Counted from the first letter of the stretch, positions 17,479 to 26,771 are shown. The stretch is 64,000 bases of DNA from Mycobacterium sp. M26 (GCF_001494595.1 NZ_LN929908.1:3190467-3254466); one strand, 5' to 3'. Made by a program: numbers and translations. The notes: generated by a model from the sequence alone, not told the origin.

Positions 17479-18171
17479 TCAAGCTGTTTCCAGCGCGTTC
17501 CACGCCGCCGCGGCGGCCCGCTGCTCGGCTTCCTTCTTCGACCGGCCGATACCGCTGCCGTACTCGGTGTCCATCACGATCACGACGGCGGTGAACTCCT
17601 TGTCGTGATCGGGACCGGTGGAGGTGACGACGTAGGACGGCGGACCCAGGTTCCGCGCGGCGGTGAGTTCCTGAAGGCTGGTCTTCCAGTCCAGGCCGGC
17701 GCCGAGGGTGGGCGCGGTGTCCAGCAGGTTGCCGAACAGACGCAGGATGACGTCACGGGCGACCTCGATGCCGTGGTGCAGGTAGACCGCACCGAGCAGC
17801 GACTCCATCCCGTCGGCCAGGATGCTCGACTTGTCGGCGCCGCCGGTGTTCATCTCGCCGCGGCCGAGCAGCAGGTGCGCGCCCAGACCTTCGTCGGTGA
17901 GCACCCGGGCCACGTCGGCCAGCGCCTGGGTGTTGACCACGCTGGCCCGCAGCTTGGCCAGATCACCTTCGGTGCGCTCAGGGTGGCGGTGGAAAAGCTC
18001 ATCGGTCACCGTCAGCCCCAGCACGGCGTCGCCGAGAAACTCCAGGCGCTCGTTGGTCGGCAGTCCGCCGTGCTCATAGGCATAGCTGCGGTGGGTCAGC
18101 GCCAGGGTGAGCAGGTCCTCGGGCAGGTCGACCCCGAGTGCGTCGATCAGATTCTGGCGCGGCGGCGTCAC
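17479..18171 (-). CDS. rnc: Ribonuclease III
   Basis: Double-strand-specific endoribonuclease for rRNA and mRNA processing. The 230 residues contain the catalytic signature NERLEFLGDAVLGL (acidic residues for Mg2+) and a second acidic site (DGMESLLGAVYLH), then the dsRNA-binding domain ending in SKKEAEQRAAAAAW. The start is the GTG at 18171, overlapping the stop of the upstream DUF177 gene (GTGA); longer upstream reading would run into an arginine-rich shadow of that gene. Order DUF177-rnc-mutM is the same as Rv2926c-Rv2924c. Confidence 0.96.
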   Translation of the reverse strand: MTPPRQNLIDALGVDLPEDLLTLALTHRSYAYEHGGLPTNERLEFLGDAVLGLTVTDELFHRHPERTEGDLAKLRASVVNTQALADVARVLTDEGLGAHLLLGRGEMNTGGADKSSILADGMESLLGAVYLHHGIEVARDVILRLFGNLLDTAPTLGAGLDWKTSLQELTAARNLGPPSYVVTSTGPDHDKEFTAVVIVMDTEYGSGIGRSKKEAEQRAAAAAWNALETA

Positions 18172-18764
18172 GAGCGCCCCGCTTCCGGCCCGGACCCATC
18201 CCCCTCGTCGAACATGCCGGACAGCTTCGCCCAGCGCGGGTCGATCTTGTCGTGGTGATGGCCGGGTTCGGCGGTGGCCAGCGCGACGCCGCAATCCGGG
18301 CACAGGCCCGGGCAGTCCTCGGAGCACACGGGTGCGAACGGCAGCGCCAAGCCGACGGCATCGACGATGGCCTGCTCGATGTTCACGGTCTGGTCGATGA
18401 CCCGGCCCACCTCGTCCTCCTCGGTGGTGGACTCGGTGGCGCTGTCGGGATAGGCGAACAACTCGGTGAGCACGATCTCGATGTCACCGGCGGCCGGCCC
18501 CAGGCAGCGCGAGCATTCGCCACTCGTCGGTGCATGGACGGTGCCCGACACCAGGACGCCCTCGGACACCGATTCCAGCCGAAGATCCAGGTCGATGTCG
18601 GCGCCGCGCTCGATCGCGATGAGGTCCAGCCCGATCCGCGACGGGCTGGGCACCGTCTCGTGGACCTCCATCATCGAACCGGGACGTCGGCCGAGCCGGG
18701 ACACGTCGAACACCAGTGGCGAGCGCGGATCCGGGTGCGTCCCTGCACGTTGTGGCGTCGCCAT
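18168..18764 (-). CDS. YceD/DUF177 family protein (ribosome-associated)
   Basis: Member of the YceD family linked to 23S rRNA maturation; in many bacteria it is cotranscribed with rpmF, here with rnc. The 198-residue protein has an N-terminal basic region, the DIDLDLRLESVSEGVLVSGTV strand region and two Cys clusters (GECSRCLG and SEDCPGLCPDCG) that look like a zinc site. The ATG at 18764 (MATPQRAG) is chosen because it begins the conserved region; upstream codons are low-complexity. Its stop overlaps the rnc start. Precise biochemical role is unknown. Confidence 0.88.
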   Translation of the reverse strand: MATPQRAGTHPDPRSPLVFDVSRLGRRPGSMMEVHETVPSPSRIGLDLIAIERGADIDLDLRLESVSEGVLVSGTVHAPTSGECSRCLGPAAGDIEIVLTELFAYPDSATESTTEEDEVGRVIDQTVNIEQAIVDAVGLALPFAPVCSEDCPGLCPDCGVALATAEPGHHHDKIDPRWAKLSGMFDEGDGSGPEAGRS

Positions 18765-18823
18765 AACCTCGATCTTAAGACGCGGCCCGACAGGTTCCGG
18801 ACAGCATCTGCCGGTCGCGCAAC

Positions 18824-19561
18824 TCAGTGCTGCACGTAGTCGTGGGTTCCGGCGGCTGTGCGCAGCTGGTGGCGGCCACGGCTGACCGAGCGCAGCGTGC
18901 CGTTGAGATAGTCCTCGAACTGGGCGAGCTTGCTGTCGACGTAGATGTCGCACTCGCCGCGCAGCCGGTCGGCTTCGGCGTGGGCGGTGTCGATCAGCCG
19001 GGTCGCCTCGGCGGTCGCGGCCTGGACCACCTCGGTCTGCGAAACCAGGCGCTGCTGCTCCTTGATGCCTTCCTGTACGGCCTTCTCGTAGGACATGTTG
19101 CCGCTCTCGACCAGGCGATCGGCCTCGGCCTTGGCCCGGCTGGTGGCGGCTTCGTACTCCCGCTTGGATGTCGCGGCCAGCCGCGATGCCTCTTCGCGGG
19201 CCTCGTGCACCATGCGCTCACTGTGCTGGCGGGCCTCGGCGACCATCCGGTCGGCCTGCGACTTGGCGTCGGCCAGCAGCCGGTCAGCCTCGGCGCGGGA
19301 GTGGCTCAGCAGTGAATCCGCCTCGGCGGTGGCGTTGGCGACCATGGAATCGGCGTGTTCCTTGGCCTCGCGCAGCAGCGCGTCACGGGCGTCGAGGACG
19401 TCCTGCGCGTCGTCGAGTTCGCCGGGGATCGCGTCCTTGATGTCGTCGACCAGCTCCAGCACGTCGCCGCGCGGAACCACACAGCCGGCCGTCATCGGCA
19501 CGCCGCGGGCCTCCTCGACAATTGCGCTCAGTTCGTCGAGCGCTTCAAAAACTCGGTACAC
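18824..19561 (-). CDS. sepIVA: Septal DivIVA-family protein SepIVA
   Basis: DivIVA-domain coiled-coil protein required in mycobacteria for septation and polar growth (homologue of Rv2927c). The 245 residues begin with the short MYRVFEALDELSAIVEEARG segment and an N-terminal LVDDIKDAIPGELDDAQD module, followed by about 130 residues of continuous coiled coil (repeated EADRLL/AKSQADRM heptads), and end in a basic tail. Start is GTG at 19561. It is followed (leftwards) by DUF177-rnc-mutM, as in M. tuberculosis, but the gene upstream is coaD rather than the PDIM locus (see findings). Confidence 0.92.
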   Translation of the reverse strand: MYRVFEALDELSAIVEEARGVPMTAGCVVPRGDVLELVDDIKDAIPGELDDAQDVLDARDALLREAKEHADSMVANATAEADSLLSHSRAEADRLLADAKSQADRMVAEARQHSERMVHEAREEASRLAATSKREYEAATSRAKAEADRLVESGNMSYEKAVQEGIKEQQRLVSQTEVVQAATAEATRLIDTAHAEADRLRGECDIYVDSKLAQFEDYLNGTLRSVSRGRHQLRTAAGTHDYVQH

Positions 19562-19773
19562 GGCGCCGCCCTCCTGGCGTAGTTGGTAGTGACCAGTGTG
19601 CCTGGTGTTACGCCTGTGACTGCGGTGGCGTGTCGGTGTGTCGGATTCCGAATTTCGACAGGCCCACTGGTCAGAGGGTGATCCACCCGCACGTGTGCCC
19701 CATTATGTCGGCCTGCGCGGGCCGCTGGAACGGATGCGCGAGAGTGCGGAAAAGTCGTCCGCCGGCGGTGCCC

Positions 19774-20253
19774 TCAGCGCTGGGCGAGCTTGGCCTGCAG
19801 CCGGCGGTTCACCGCGTCGGGCAGCAGCGCCGAGACGTCCCCGCCGAGGATCGCCACCTCTTTGGCCAGCGACGACGAGACGAACGAGTACTGCGGGGTG
19901 GTCGCGACGAAGAAGGTGTCCACGCCGGCGATGTGCTTGTTCATCTGCGCCATCTGCAGCTCGTACTCGAAATCCGTTCCGGTGCGCAGACCCTTGACGA
20001 TCGCGGTCAGTCCGCGCTCCTTGACGAAGTCGACGACCAGGCCGCGGCCGGACTCGGCGCGCAGGTTCGGCAGATGGCTGGTGGCTTCGGTGATCATCGC
20101 GATGCGCTCGTCGATGTCGAACATCCCGGACTTGTTCGGGTTGATCAGCACCGCGACGATCACCTCGTCGAACTGCGCGGCGGCGCGCTCGAAGATGTCG
20201 ATGTGTCCCAACGTCACCGGGTCGAACGACCCCGGGCAGACCGCGCCACTCAT
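19774..20253 (-). CDS. coaD: Phosphopantetheine adenylyltransferase (CoaD)
   Basis: Fourth step of coenzyme A biosynthesis: transfers AMP from ATP to 4'-phosphopantetheine. The 159-residue Rossmann-like nucleotidyltransferase starts MSGAVCPGSFDPVTLGH, containing the (H/T)xGH motif (TLGH), and carries the PPAT SSSLAKEVA motif (residues 127-135; the family ISS[TS]x(hydrophobic)(K/R)E segment) near the C terminus. Homologous to Rv2965c. It is transcribed leftwards after rsmD; the 22-bp gap to rsmD implies an operon rsmD-coaD. Confidence 0.97.
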   Translation of the reverse strand: MSGAVCPGSFDPVTLGHIDIFERAAAQFDEVIVAVLINPNKSGMFDIDERIAMITEATSHLPNLRAESGRGLVVDFVKERGLTAIVKGLRTGTDFEYELQMAQMNKHIAGVDTFFVATTPQYSFVSSSLAKEVAILGGDVSALLPDAVNRRLQAKLAQR

Positions 20254-20275
20254 GGAAGCAGACGCTAGCAGCCCG

Positions 20276-20830
20276 TCACTGCACCTCAGCAGCCTCGACC
20301 CGGGTGTCGCCGTAGCGTCGCTGCGGCCACACCTCCCACTGCGTCGGCCAGGTCAGCGCCGGCGAGGACGCCGCCCGCTCAACCACCACCACCGCGCCGG
20401 GGGCCACCCAGCCGTTGCGGTCCAGCAGGCCGAGCAGAGTGTCGATGTCGGCGGCGGGCACGTCATAGGGCGGATCGGCGAGCACCAGATCTGACGGCCT
20501 GGCCGGGGCACTGCTGAGCACGGTGGCCACCGCGCCGCGGCGCACGGTCGCACCACTGAGCCCGAGCGACGCGATGTTGCGGGTGATCACCGCGGCGGCC
20601 CGGGCGTCATTCTCGACGAACAGTGCCGATGCCGCGCCACGCGACAGGGCCTCCAAGCCCAGCGCGCCCGACCCGGCGAACAGGTCCAGCACATGCAGAC
20701 CGTCGAAGTCGCGCCGCGCGGCCAGCATGTTGAACAGGGCCTCACGCACCCGGTCGGTGGTCGGCCGGGTTCCCTTGGCGGGCACGTCGATTCGACGTCC
20801 ACCCGCGACACCGGCGACGATCCGGGTCAG
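20276..20830 (-). CDS. rsmD: 16S rRNA (guanine(966)-N(2))-methyltransferase RsmD, probable CTG start
   Basis: SAM-dependent methyltransferase modifying G966 of 16S rRNA. Motif I is LDLFAGSGALGLEALSRGA and the catalytic NPPY-type motif is ADPPYDV. A GTG at 20785 gives MPAKGTRPTTDRVREALFN, but the family normally begins with an extra strand (TRIVAGVAGGRRI). That strand is encoded in frame from a CTG at 20830, which overlaps the pyc stop (CTGA) and is preceded by a purine-rich GGGGGGA. No ATG, GTG or TTG is in frame between the preceding stop and this CTG. The CTG start is inferred; 184 residues. Confidence 0.85.
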   Translation of the reverse strand: MTRIVAGVAGGRRIDVPAKGTRPTTDRVREALFNMLAARRDFDGLHVLDLFAGSGALGLEALSRGAASALFVENDARAAAVITRNIASLGLSGATVRRGAVATVLSSAPARPSDLVLADPPYDVPAADIDTLLGLLDRNGWVAPGAVVVVERAASSPALTWPTQWEVWPQRRYGDTRVEAAEVQ

Positions 20831-23800
20831 CTTGTTCCCCCCGGGCCGATCACCACCAGCAAGTCACCGCCCTCGACACCGGCGGTGCTGGCGACGGCGA
20901 CGCGGGTGACGGTGCCGGCCTTGGGGGCGGTGATCGCGGCCTCCATCTTCATCGCCTCGATGGTGGCGATGGTCTGCCCGGCGCTCACCGCGTCACCCAC
21001 GGCCACCCCGACGGTGACCACACCCGCGAACGGGGCGGCGACGTGATCGGGATTGGCCCGGTCGGCCTTCTCGGCGGTGGGCACGGTATCGGCGATGCTG
21101 CGGTCGCGGACCTGGATCGGACGCAGCTGGCCGTTCATGATGCACATGACCGTGCGCACGCCGCGTTCGTCGGGATCCGAGATCGCCTCGAGTCCGACGA
21201 TGAGTTGCACCCCGCGTTCGAGCTGGATCCGGTGCTCGTCACCCTGGCGCAGCCCGCTGAAGAACTGGTTGGCCGACAGGCCCGAGGTGTCGCCGTACTC
21301 CTCGCGGTGAGCCTCGAATTCGCGGGTCGGGCCGGGGAACAGCAGCCGGTTCAACGCGGCCTGCCGCGCCGGGCCGGGCTCGGCGAGCACCTTCTCGTCG
21401 GCCGCCGACAACGGCTGCTCGGGCTTGGCCGGGCCGCGACCCTCTAATGCCTTGGTGCGCAACGGTTCCGGCCACCCGCCGGGCGGGTCACCGAGCTCAC
21501 CGCGCAGGAACCCGATCACCGAATCGGGGATGTCGTGGCGGGCCGGGTCGGCGGCGAACTCCTCGGCGGTGATGCCGGCACCGACCAGGGCCAGCGCCAG
21601 ATCGCCGACGACCTTACTCGACGGGGTGACCTTGACCAGCCGGCCCAGGATGCGGTCGGCACCGGCGTAGGCGTTCTCCACGTCTTCGAACCGGTCCCCC
21701 AGTCCCAGCGCGATGGCCTGGGTCCGCAGATTGGACAGCTGCCCGCCGGGGATCTCGTGGTGGTAGACGCGCCCGGTCGGTGCTGGCAGACCCGCCTCGA
21801 ACGGGGCGTACACCCGGCGCAGCGCCTCCCAGTACGGCTCGAGGTCGCACACCGCGCCCAGGTCCAGCCCGGTGTCGTACGGGGTGTGCGCCGCGGCGGC
21901 GACGATTGCTGACAGCGGTGGCTGGCTGGTGGTACCCGACAGCGGGGCGGCCGCCCCGTCGACCGCACTGGCACCGGCGTGCCACGCCGCGGTGTAGGTG
22001 GCCAGCTGGCCGCCCGGGGTGTCGTGGGTGTGCACGTGCACCGGCAGGTCGAAGCGGCTGCGCAGCGCCGAGACCAGCGTGGCGGCTGCCGGTGGGCGCA
22101 GCAGGCCGGCCATGTCCTTGATCGCCAGCACATGCGCACCGGCTTCGACGATCTGCTCGGCCAGGCGCAGCCAGTAATCCAGCGTGTAGAGCGTCTCACC
22201 GGGATTGGACAGGTCGCCGGTATAGGACATCGCCACCTCGGCGACCGCGGTGCCGGTATCCCGTACCGCGTCGATGGCCGGACGCATCGAGTCGACGTTG
22301 TTGAGCGCGTCGAAGATCCGGAAGATGTCCACACCGCTGCGGGCGGCCTCGTCGACGAACGCGTGTGTCACCGTCTCCGGATACGGCGTGTAGCCCACCG
22401 TGTTACGGCCGCGCAGCAGCATCTGCAGGCAGATGTTGGGGATCGCCTCGCGCAGCGCGATCAGGCGTTCCCAGGGGTCCTCTTTCAGGAAGCGAAGTGC
22501 CACATCGTAAGTCGCCCCGCCCCAGCATTCGATCGACAACAGCTCCGGGGTCATCCGGGCGATGTACGGCGCCACCGTGAGCAGACCCGAAGACCGCACC
22601 CGGGTGGCCAGCAGCGACTGGTGGGCGTCGCGGAAGGTCGTATCGGTCACCCCGACGGCCGGTGAATCCCGCAGCCAGTCGGCGAAACCCTGCGGGCCCA
22701 GCTCGGTGAGGCGCTGCTTGCTGCCCGGCGGCGGCGTGGTCCCGGCGATGTCGAGGGCCGGCAGTTTGTCCTGGGGGTAGACCCGATCCCGATCCCGGTA
22801 GGGCGAGTTCACGGTGACATCGGCCAGGAACTTCAGCATCTTGGTGCCGCGGTCGGCCGAGGAGCGCGCGGTCAGCAACTCGGGGCGCTCGTCGATGAAC
22901 GATGTGGTGATCCGGCCGGCCCGGAAATCCGGATCGTCCAGAACCGCTTGCAGGAACGGGATATTCGTCGACACCCCGCGGATCCTGAACTCGGCGACCG
23001 CGCGCACGGCGCGGGCGACCGCGGTCGGGAAATCGCGGCCCCGGCAGGTCAGCTTGACCAGCATCGAGTCGAAGTGCGCCCCGACCTCCGCGCCCAGATG
23101 GGTGCCGCCGTCCAGGCGGATGCCCGCACCGCCCGGTGACCGGTAGGTGGTGATGCGCCCGGTATCCGGGCGGAATCCGTTGGCCGGGTCCTCGGTGGTG
23201 ATCCGGCATTGCAGCGCCGCCCCGTGCGGGCGCACCGCATCCTGGGACAGGCCCAGCTCTTCCAGCGTCGCCCCGGCGGCGATCCGAAGCTGCGAGGAGA
23301 CCAGATCGACGTCGGTGATCTCCTCGGTGACGGTGTGCTCCACCTGGATGCGCGGGTTCATCTCGATGAACACATGCCGGCCGCGCTCGTCGAGCAGGAA
23401 TTCCACCGTGCCCGCACAGCTGTAGCCGATATGGCGGGCAAAGTTGACGGCGTCGGCGCAAATCTGTTCCCGCAGAGCAGGATCCAGGTTCGGAGCCGGG
23501 GCAAGCTCGATCACCTTCTGGTGCCGGCGCTGCACGCTACAGTCCCGCTCATAGAGGTGGATGACGTTGCCGTGGGTGTCGGCCAGGATCTGCACCTCGA
23601 TATGGCGCGGGTTGACCACCGCCTGCTCGAGGAACACCGTCGGGTCGCCGAACGCGGACTCGGCTTCACGGCTGGCCGCCTCGATGGCTTCGGGCAGCGC
23701 CTCAGGTTCGCTGACCCGGCGCATCCCGCGCCCGCCGCCACCGGCCACCGCCTTGACGAACAGCGGGAACTCCATGGTCGCCGCCGCGGCAACCAGATCG

Positions 23801-24231
23801 GCCACCGACGACGAGGGTTCCGACGACGCCAGGACGGGCAGACCCGCCTCCCGGGCCGCCGCGATCGCGCGGGCCTTGTTACCCGTCAACTCCAGGATCG
23901 AGGCGTCCGGGCCGATGAAGGTGATTCCCGACGCTGCGCACGCTGCCGCCAGTTCCGGGTTCTCCGAGAGGAATCCATAACCCGGATAGATCGCATCGGC
24001 ACCGCACGCGAGCGCCGTCTGCACGATCTCGTCGACCGACAGATACGCGCGCACCGGATGGCCGATGTCGCCGATCTGATACGACTCGGCGGCCTTCAGG
24101 CGATGCAGGGAATTGCGATCCTCGTAGGGATACACCGCCACCGTGCCGATGCCCATCTCGTAGGCGGCGCGGAAAGCGCGGATCGCGATCTCACCACGGT
24201 TTGCGACCAGAACTTTAGAGATCACGGGCAA
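20827..24231 (-). CDS. pyc: Pyruvate carboxylase
   Basis: Biotin-dependent anaplerotic enzyme making oxaloacetate from pyruvate, bicarbonate and ATP. The 1134 residues contain the biotin carboxylase domain (about 1-455; GGGGRGMRRV ATP loop, EMNPRIQVEHTVTE), the carboxyltransferase TIM barrel (about 530-800; TDTTFRDAHQS, IKDMAGLL) and the C-terminal biotin carboxyl carrier domain with the biotinyl lysine in EAMKMEA. Full length. Its stop overlaps the presumed rsmD start. The orthologue in M. tuberculosis is Rv2967c, likewise followed by rsmD and preceded by the DsbA/VKOR genes. Confidence 0.98.
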   Translation of the reverse strand: MPVISKVLVANRGEIAIRAFRAAYEMGIGTVAVYPYEDRNSLHRLKAAESYQIGDIGHPVRAYLSVDEIVQTALACGADAIYPGYGFLSENPELAAACAASGITFIGPDASILELTGNKARAIAAAREAGLPVLASSEPSSSVADLVAAAATMEFPLFVKAVAGGGGRGMRRVSEPEALPEAIEAASREAESAFGDPTVFLEQAVVNPRHIEVQILADTHGNVIHLYERDCSVQRRHQKVIELAPAPNLDPALREQICADAVNFARHIGYSCAGTVEFLLDERGRHVFIEMNPRIQVEHTVTEEITDVDLVSSQLRIAAGATLEELGLSQDAVRPHGAALQCRITTEDPANGFRPDTGRITTYRSPGGAGIRLDGGTHLGAEVGAHFDSMLVKLTCRGRDFPTAVARAVRAVAEFRIRGVSTNIPFLQAVLDDPDFRAGRITTSFIDERPELLTARSSADRGTKMLKFLADVTVNSPYRDRDRVYPQDKLPALDIAGTTPPPGSKQRLTELGPQGFADWLRDSPAVGVTDTTFRDAHQSLLATRVRSSGLLTVAPYIARMTPELLSIECWGGATYDVALRFLKEDPWERLIALREAIPNICLQMLLRGRNTVGYTPYPETVTHAFVDEAARSGVDIFRIFDALNNVDSMRPAIDAVRDTGTAVAEVAMSYTGDLSNPGETLYTLDYWLRLAEQIVEAGAHVLAIKDMAGLLRPPAAATLVSALRSRFDLPVHVHTHDTPGGQLATYTAAWHAGASAVDGAAAPLSGTTSQPPLSAIVAAAAHTPYDTGLDLGAVCDLEPYWEALRRVYAPFEAGLPAPTGRVYHHEIPGGQLSNLRTQAIALGLGDRFEDVENAYAGADRILGRLVKVTPSSKVVGDLALALVGAGITAEEFAADPARHDIPDSVIGFLRGELGDPPGGWPEPLRTKALEGRGPAKPEQPLSAADEKVLAEPGPARQAALNRLLFPGPTREFEAHREEYGDTSGLSANQFFSGLRQGDEHRIQLERGVQLIVGLEAISDPDERGVRTVMCIMNGQLRPIQVRDRSIADTVPTAEKADRANPDHVAAPFAGVVTVGVAVGDAVSAGQTIATIEAMKMEAAITAPKAGTVTRVAVASTAGVEGGDLLVVIGPGGTS

Positions 24232-24260
24232 ACCCTACCCTCACCGCGCAGTGGTCGGCG

Positions 24261-25598
24261 CTAGATGAGAGTGGACCAGTAGTTCCAGAAGCGCACGAGG
24301 ATCATCAGGATCACGGCGGTGAACCAGAGCACCACGATCGACCACCGCCAGGTGTAGAGCGCGCGGGCCACCGCGTTGCCGGCCAGCGGCCGCAGCGCGA
24401 TCGAGGACACCACCACGAACAGCGGGATGGTCACCGACCACACCACCATGCAGTACGGGCACAGCGCGCCGATGACGTACAGCGACTGGTAGATCAGCCA
24501 GTGCACGAACACCACGCCGAGCCCGGTGCCGACCATCAGGCCGACCCAATACCAGTGCGGCAGGCGGACTTTGGCCACCGCCAGCACACCGGTCACGATG
24601 GCGACCGAGAAGCCGGCGATACCCATCAGCGGGTTGGGGAAGCCGAACACCGACGCCTGGTGGGTCACCATCACCGACCCGCACGACAGCACCGGATTGA
24701 TGCTGCAGGTCGGCACGTAGGTCGGGTTGATCAGCATCTCGATCTTCTCGATCGTCAACGTCGCTGCCGCGACGAAGCCGATCACCCCCGCGATCAGCAC
24801 CCACCAGGCGCTGGTCGGGCGCACCGGCACCCCGGCCGGGCCGCCCGCCGAGGCGGCGGGTTCGGTCGGCTCTACAGGTGCCGGTGTCGCGACGCTCATG
24901 GTGCTGCGGGGGCCGGGGTCGTCGGGGGTCGCCGGGCTGATGTCCTCGCCATTGAGCCGGATGGTCGGGGTGGCGTTGATCTTGGCAGCGGCAGCCAGGC
25001 CCTCGATCGTGTCGTTGTACTTGCCGCCGTTGATGCACGAGGAGACCTTGTCGGTCGGCACTCCGGCCTGCCGGGCAGTCTCGATCAGCCGGGCGTTGTC
25101 GGGGGCACTGGCGCCCTCCTCAGGCTGCATGGCGAACAGCGCCGAGTGGAATCGGACGAACGCCTCTTTGTCGACGTCGGCGACGCAGTAGGCGGCATTG
25201 GCCGCGCGGGTCGAATAGTTGTCGTTCACCCGGGAGTTGAGGATGGCGACCGAGTAGTAGTCGGCGGCCACCGCACCGCTTTCGACCAGCTTGTTGATCG
25301 TCGGGCCGAAGGCCTTCTCGAAGTCACGGCAGTGCGGGCACTGGAAGTCCTCATAGACCGACAGGACGGCCTTGGGCTCGTCGGTGCCGTCCTTCTTGAT
25401 TAGTGCACTGGAGGTGATCCGAACGGCCTGTGCATCACCGGCGGCCGTCTTCTTCTCGTGGCCCATCACGATGTAGAGCACCAGGGCGACGGCGAAGATG
25501 ACGACGATGGCCGTCAGACCCAGCTGAATGGCCAGGTTGCGTTTGCGGTCCGCAGCCTTCAGGTCGTAGCGGGGCGTGCTTTTCTTGTTGTTGGCCAC
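24261..25598 (-). CDS. Fused DsbA-like disulfide oxidase and VKOR-family protein
   Basis: One 445-residue reading frame covers what are two adjacent genes in M. tuberculosis (Rv2969c DsbA-like, Rv2968c VKOR). Residues 1-47 are a basic N terminus plus a TM anchor; 60-230 are a thioredoxin-fold domain with the active site YEDFQCPHCRDFEKAF. From residue 234 (MSVATPAP) an alanine/proline linker leads into a VKOR four- to five-TM bundle with the loop cysteine pair TCSINPVLSCGS and the catalytic CPYC pair in GALCPYCMVV. The usual C-terminal helix of DsbA is missing. In the +1 frame the remnant tail TTPAPAAP* with an ATGA overlap to MSV is still visible, pointing to deletion-mediated fusion. Confidence 0.85.
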   Translation of the reverse strand: MANNKKSTPRYDLKAADRKRNLAIQLGLTAIVVIFAVALVLYIVMGHEKKTAAGDAQAVRITSSALIKKDGTDEPKAVLSVYEDFQCPHCRDFEKAFGPTINKLVESGAVAADYYSVAILNSRVNDNYSTRAANAAYCVADVDKEAFVRFHSALFAMQPEEGASAPDNARLIETARQAGVPTDKVSSCINGGKYNDTIEGLAAAAKINATPTIRLNGEDISPATPDDPGPRSTMSVATPAPVEPTEPAASAGGPAGVPVRPTSAWWVLIAGVIGFVAAATLTIEKIEMLINPTYVPTCSINPVLSCGSVMVTHQASVFGFPNPLMGIAGFSVAIVTGVLAVAKVRLPHWYWVGLMVGTGLGVVFVHWLIYQSLYVIGALCPYCMVVWSVTIPLFVVVSSIALRPLAGNAVARALYTWRWSIVVLWFTAVILMILVRFWNYWSTLI

Positions 25599-25673
25599 GG
25601 GTCGGGAGATCCTCGCTGATTCTGGACTGTCGTGTTGGCGTCTCCAGAGTACCGGCGTGCGGTGTCGCGCCCG

Positions 25674-26771
25674 TCAGGCGCGGGCTAGGTGGGCGCGTAA
25701 CGCCGAGATCATCTCGGCATTCGCCCGGGCGACCTGACCGCCGAGCGCGTTGAGATTGATGAACGCGTGCGTCATCGATCCCATCCGGCGGGCGTCCACG
25801 ACGACGCCTGCTTCCTGCAGTTTCGCTGCGTACTGCTCCCCCTCGTCGCGCAGCGGATCGAAGCCCGCCGTGATGACCAGCGCCGGCGACAGGCCGCTGA
25901 GATCCTCGGCCAGCAGCGGCGACACCCGGGGGTCGGCGGCGTCCAGGCCGGATCCCTCCAGCAGGCATGCGGTGAAGAAGTCCATATCCCGCCTGGTCAG
26001 AAGAAAACCGTCGGCGAACAGCGTGCGTGAGCGGGTCTGCCCGCGGAAGTCGGTCACCGGATAGATCAGCCACTGCAGTGCGGGCAGCGGGTCGCCGGCG
26101 TCGCGGGCCCGGATCGTGACCAGAGCCGCCAGGTTGCCGCCCGCGCTGTCACCGCCGACGGCTACCCGCTCGGGGTCGGCGCCCAGCTCGGCGGCATGCT
26201 CACGGGCCCAGGTGTAGGCGGCGTAGCCGTCGTCGACGGCGGCGGGCGCCTTGTGCTCGGGGGCCAGCCGGTAGTCGACGGCCAGCACATGGACCCCGGC
26301 GTCCCGGCAGATCAGCCGGCAGGCGGCGTCGTGACTCTCGAGGTCGCCGACCACATACCCGCCACCGTGATAGAAGACCAGCAGCGGGGCGCGCTCGTCA
26401 CCGAGCGGCCGGTAATGGCGTGCCGGGATGGCACCGGCCGGCCCGGGTATGGACACCGCACGGGTGGCCGCCACCAGGATGTCGGGCTCGTCGAAGCTGC
26501 GGGCGAGTTCGGTGGTCTGGGTGCGGCTGGCCGACGGATCCTCATGGGCGGTGAACCCGGTCAGCCCCTGCAGGCGCTGCGCGGTGGCCAGCATCTGCAG
26601 CGACGGGTCCAGGGTGTTGCCGTCGATGGTGACGGCGCGACCGCCGGACACCAGCCGTTTGACGGCACCCGGCAGATGCGGGATCACCTTCACCCCGGCC
26701 CGGTTGCCCACTGCGAGCGCCTTGCGTGTCAGCGGACCGCGTGTCGGTGCGCCGGTTGTCGTCGCTGCCAT
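25674..26771 (-). CDS. lipN: Carboxylesterase/lipase of the hormone-sensitive lipase family (LipN-like)
   Basis: Alpha/beta hydrolase of 365 residues. The oxyanion-hole motif HGGGYVVGD, nucleophile motif GDSAGG, catalytic Asp in ITAGFDPLRDEG and catalytic His in MTHAFINL are all present, so it should be active on short- to medium-chain esters. M. tuberculosis LipN (Rv2970c) has the same place between the DsbA gene and the aldo/keto reductase gene. The ATG at 26771 (MAATTTGAPTRG) is used; the additional upstream codons lack conservation. It is divergent from the aldo/keto reductase with a 191-bp intergenic region. Confidence 0.92.
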   Translation of the reverse strand: MAATTTGAPTRGPLTRKALAVGNRAGVKVIPHLPGAVKRLVSGGRAVTIDGNTLDPSLQMLATAQRLQGLTGFTAHEDPSASRTQTTELARSFDEPDILVAATRAVSIPGPAGAIPARHYRPLGDERAPLLVFYHGGGYVVGDLESHDAACRLICRDAGVHVLAVDYRLAPEHKAPAAVDDGYAAYTWAREHAAELGADPERVAVGGDSAGGNLAALVTIRARDAGDPLPALQWLIYPVTDFRGQTRSRTLFADGFLLTRRDMDFFTACLLEGSGLDAADPRVSPLLAEDLSGLSPALVITAGFDPLRDEGEQYAAKLQEAGVVVDARRMGSMTHAFINLNALGGQVARANAEMISALRAHLARA

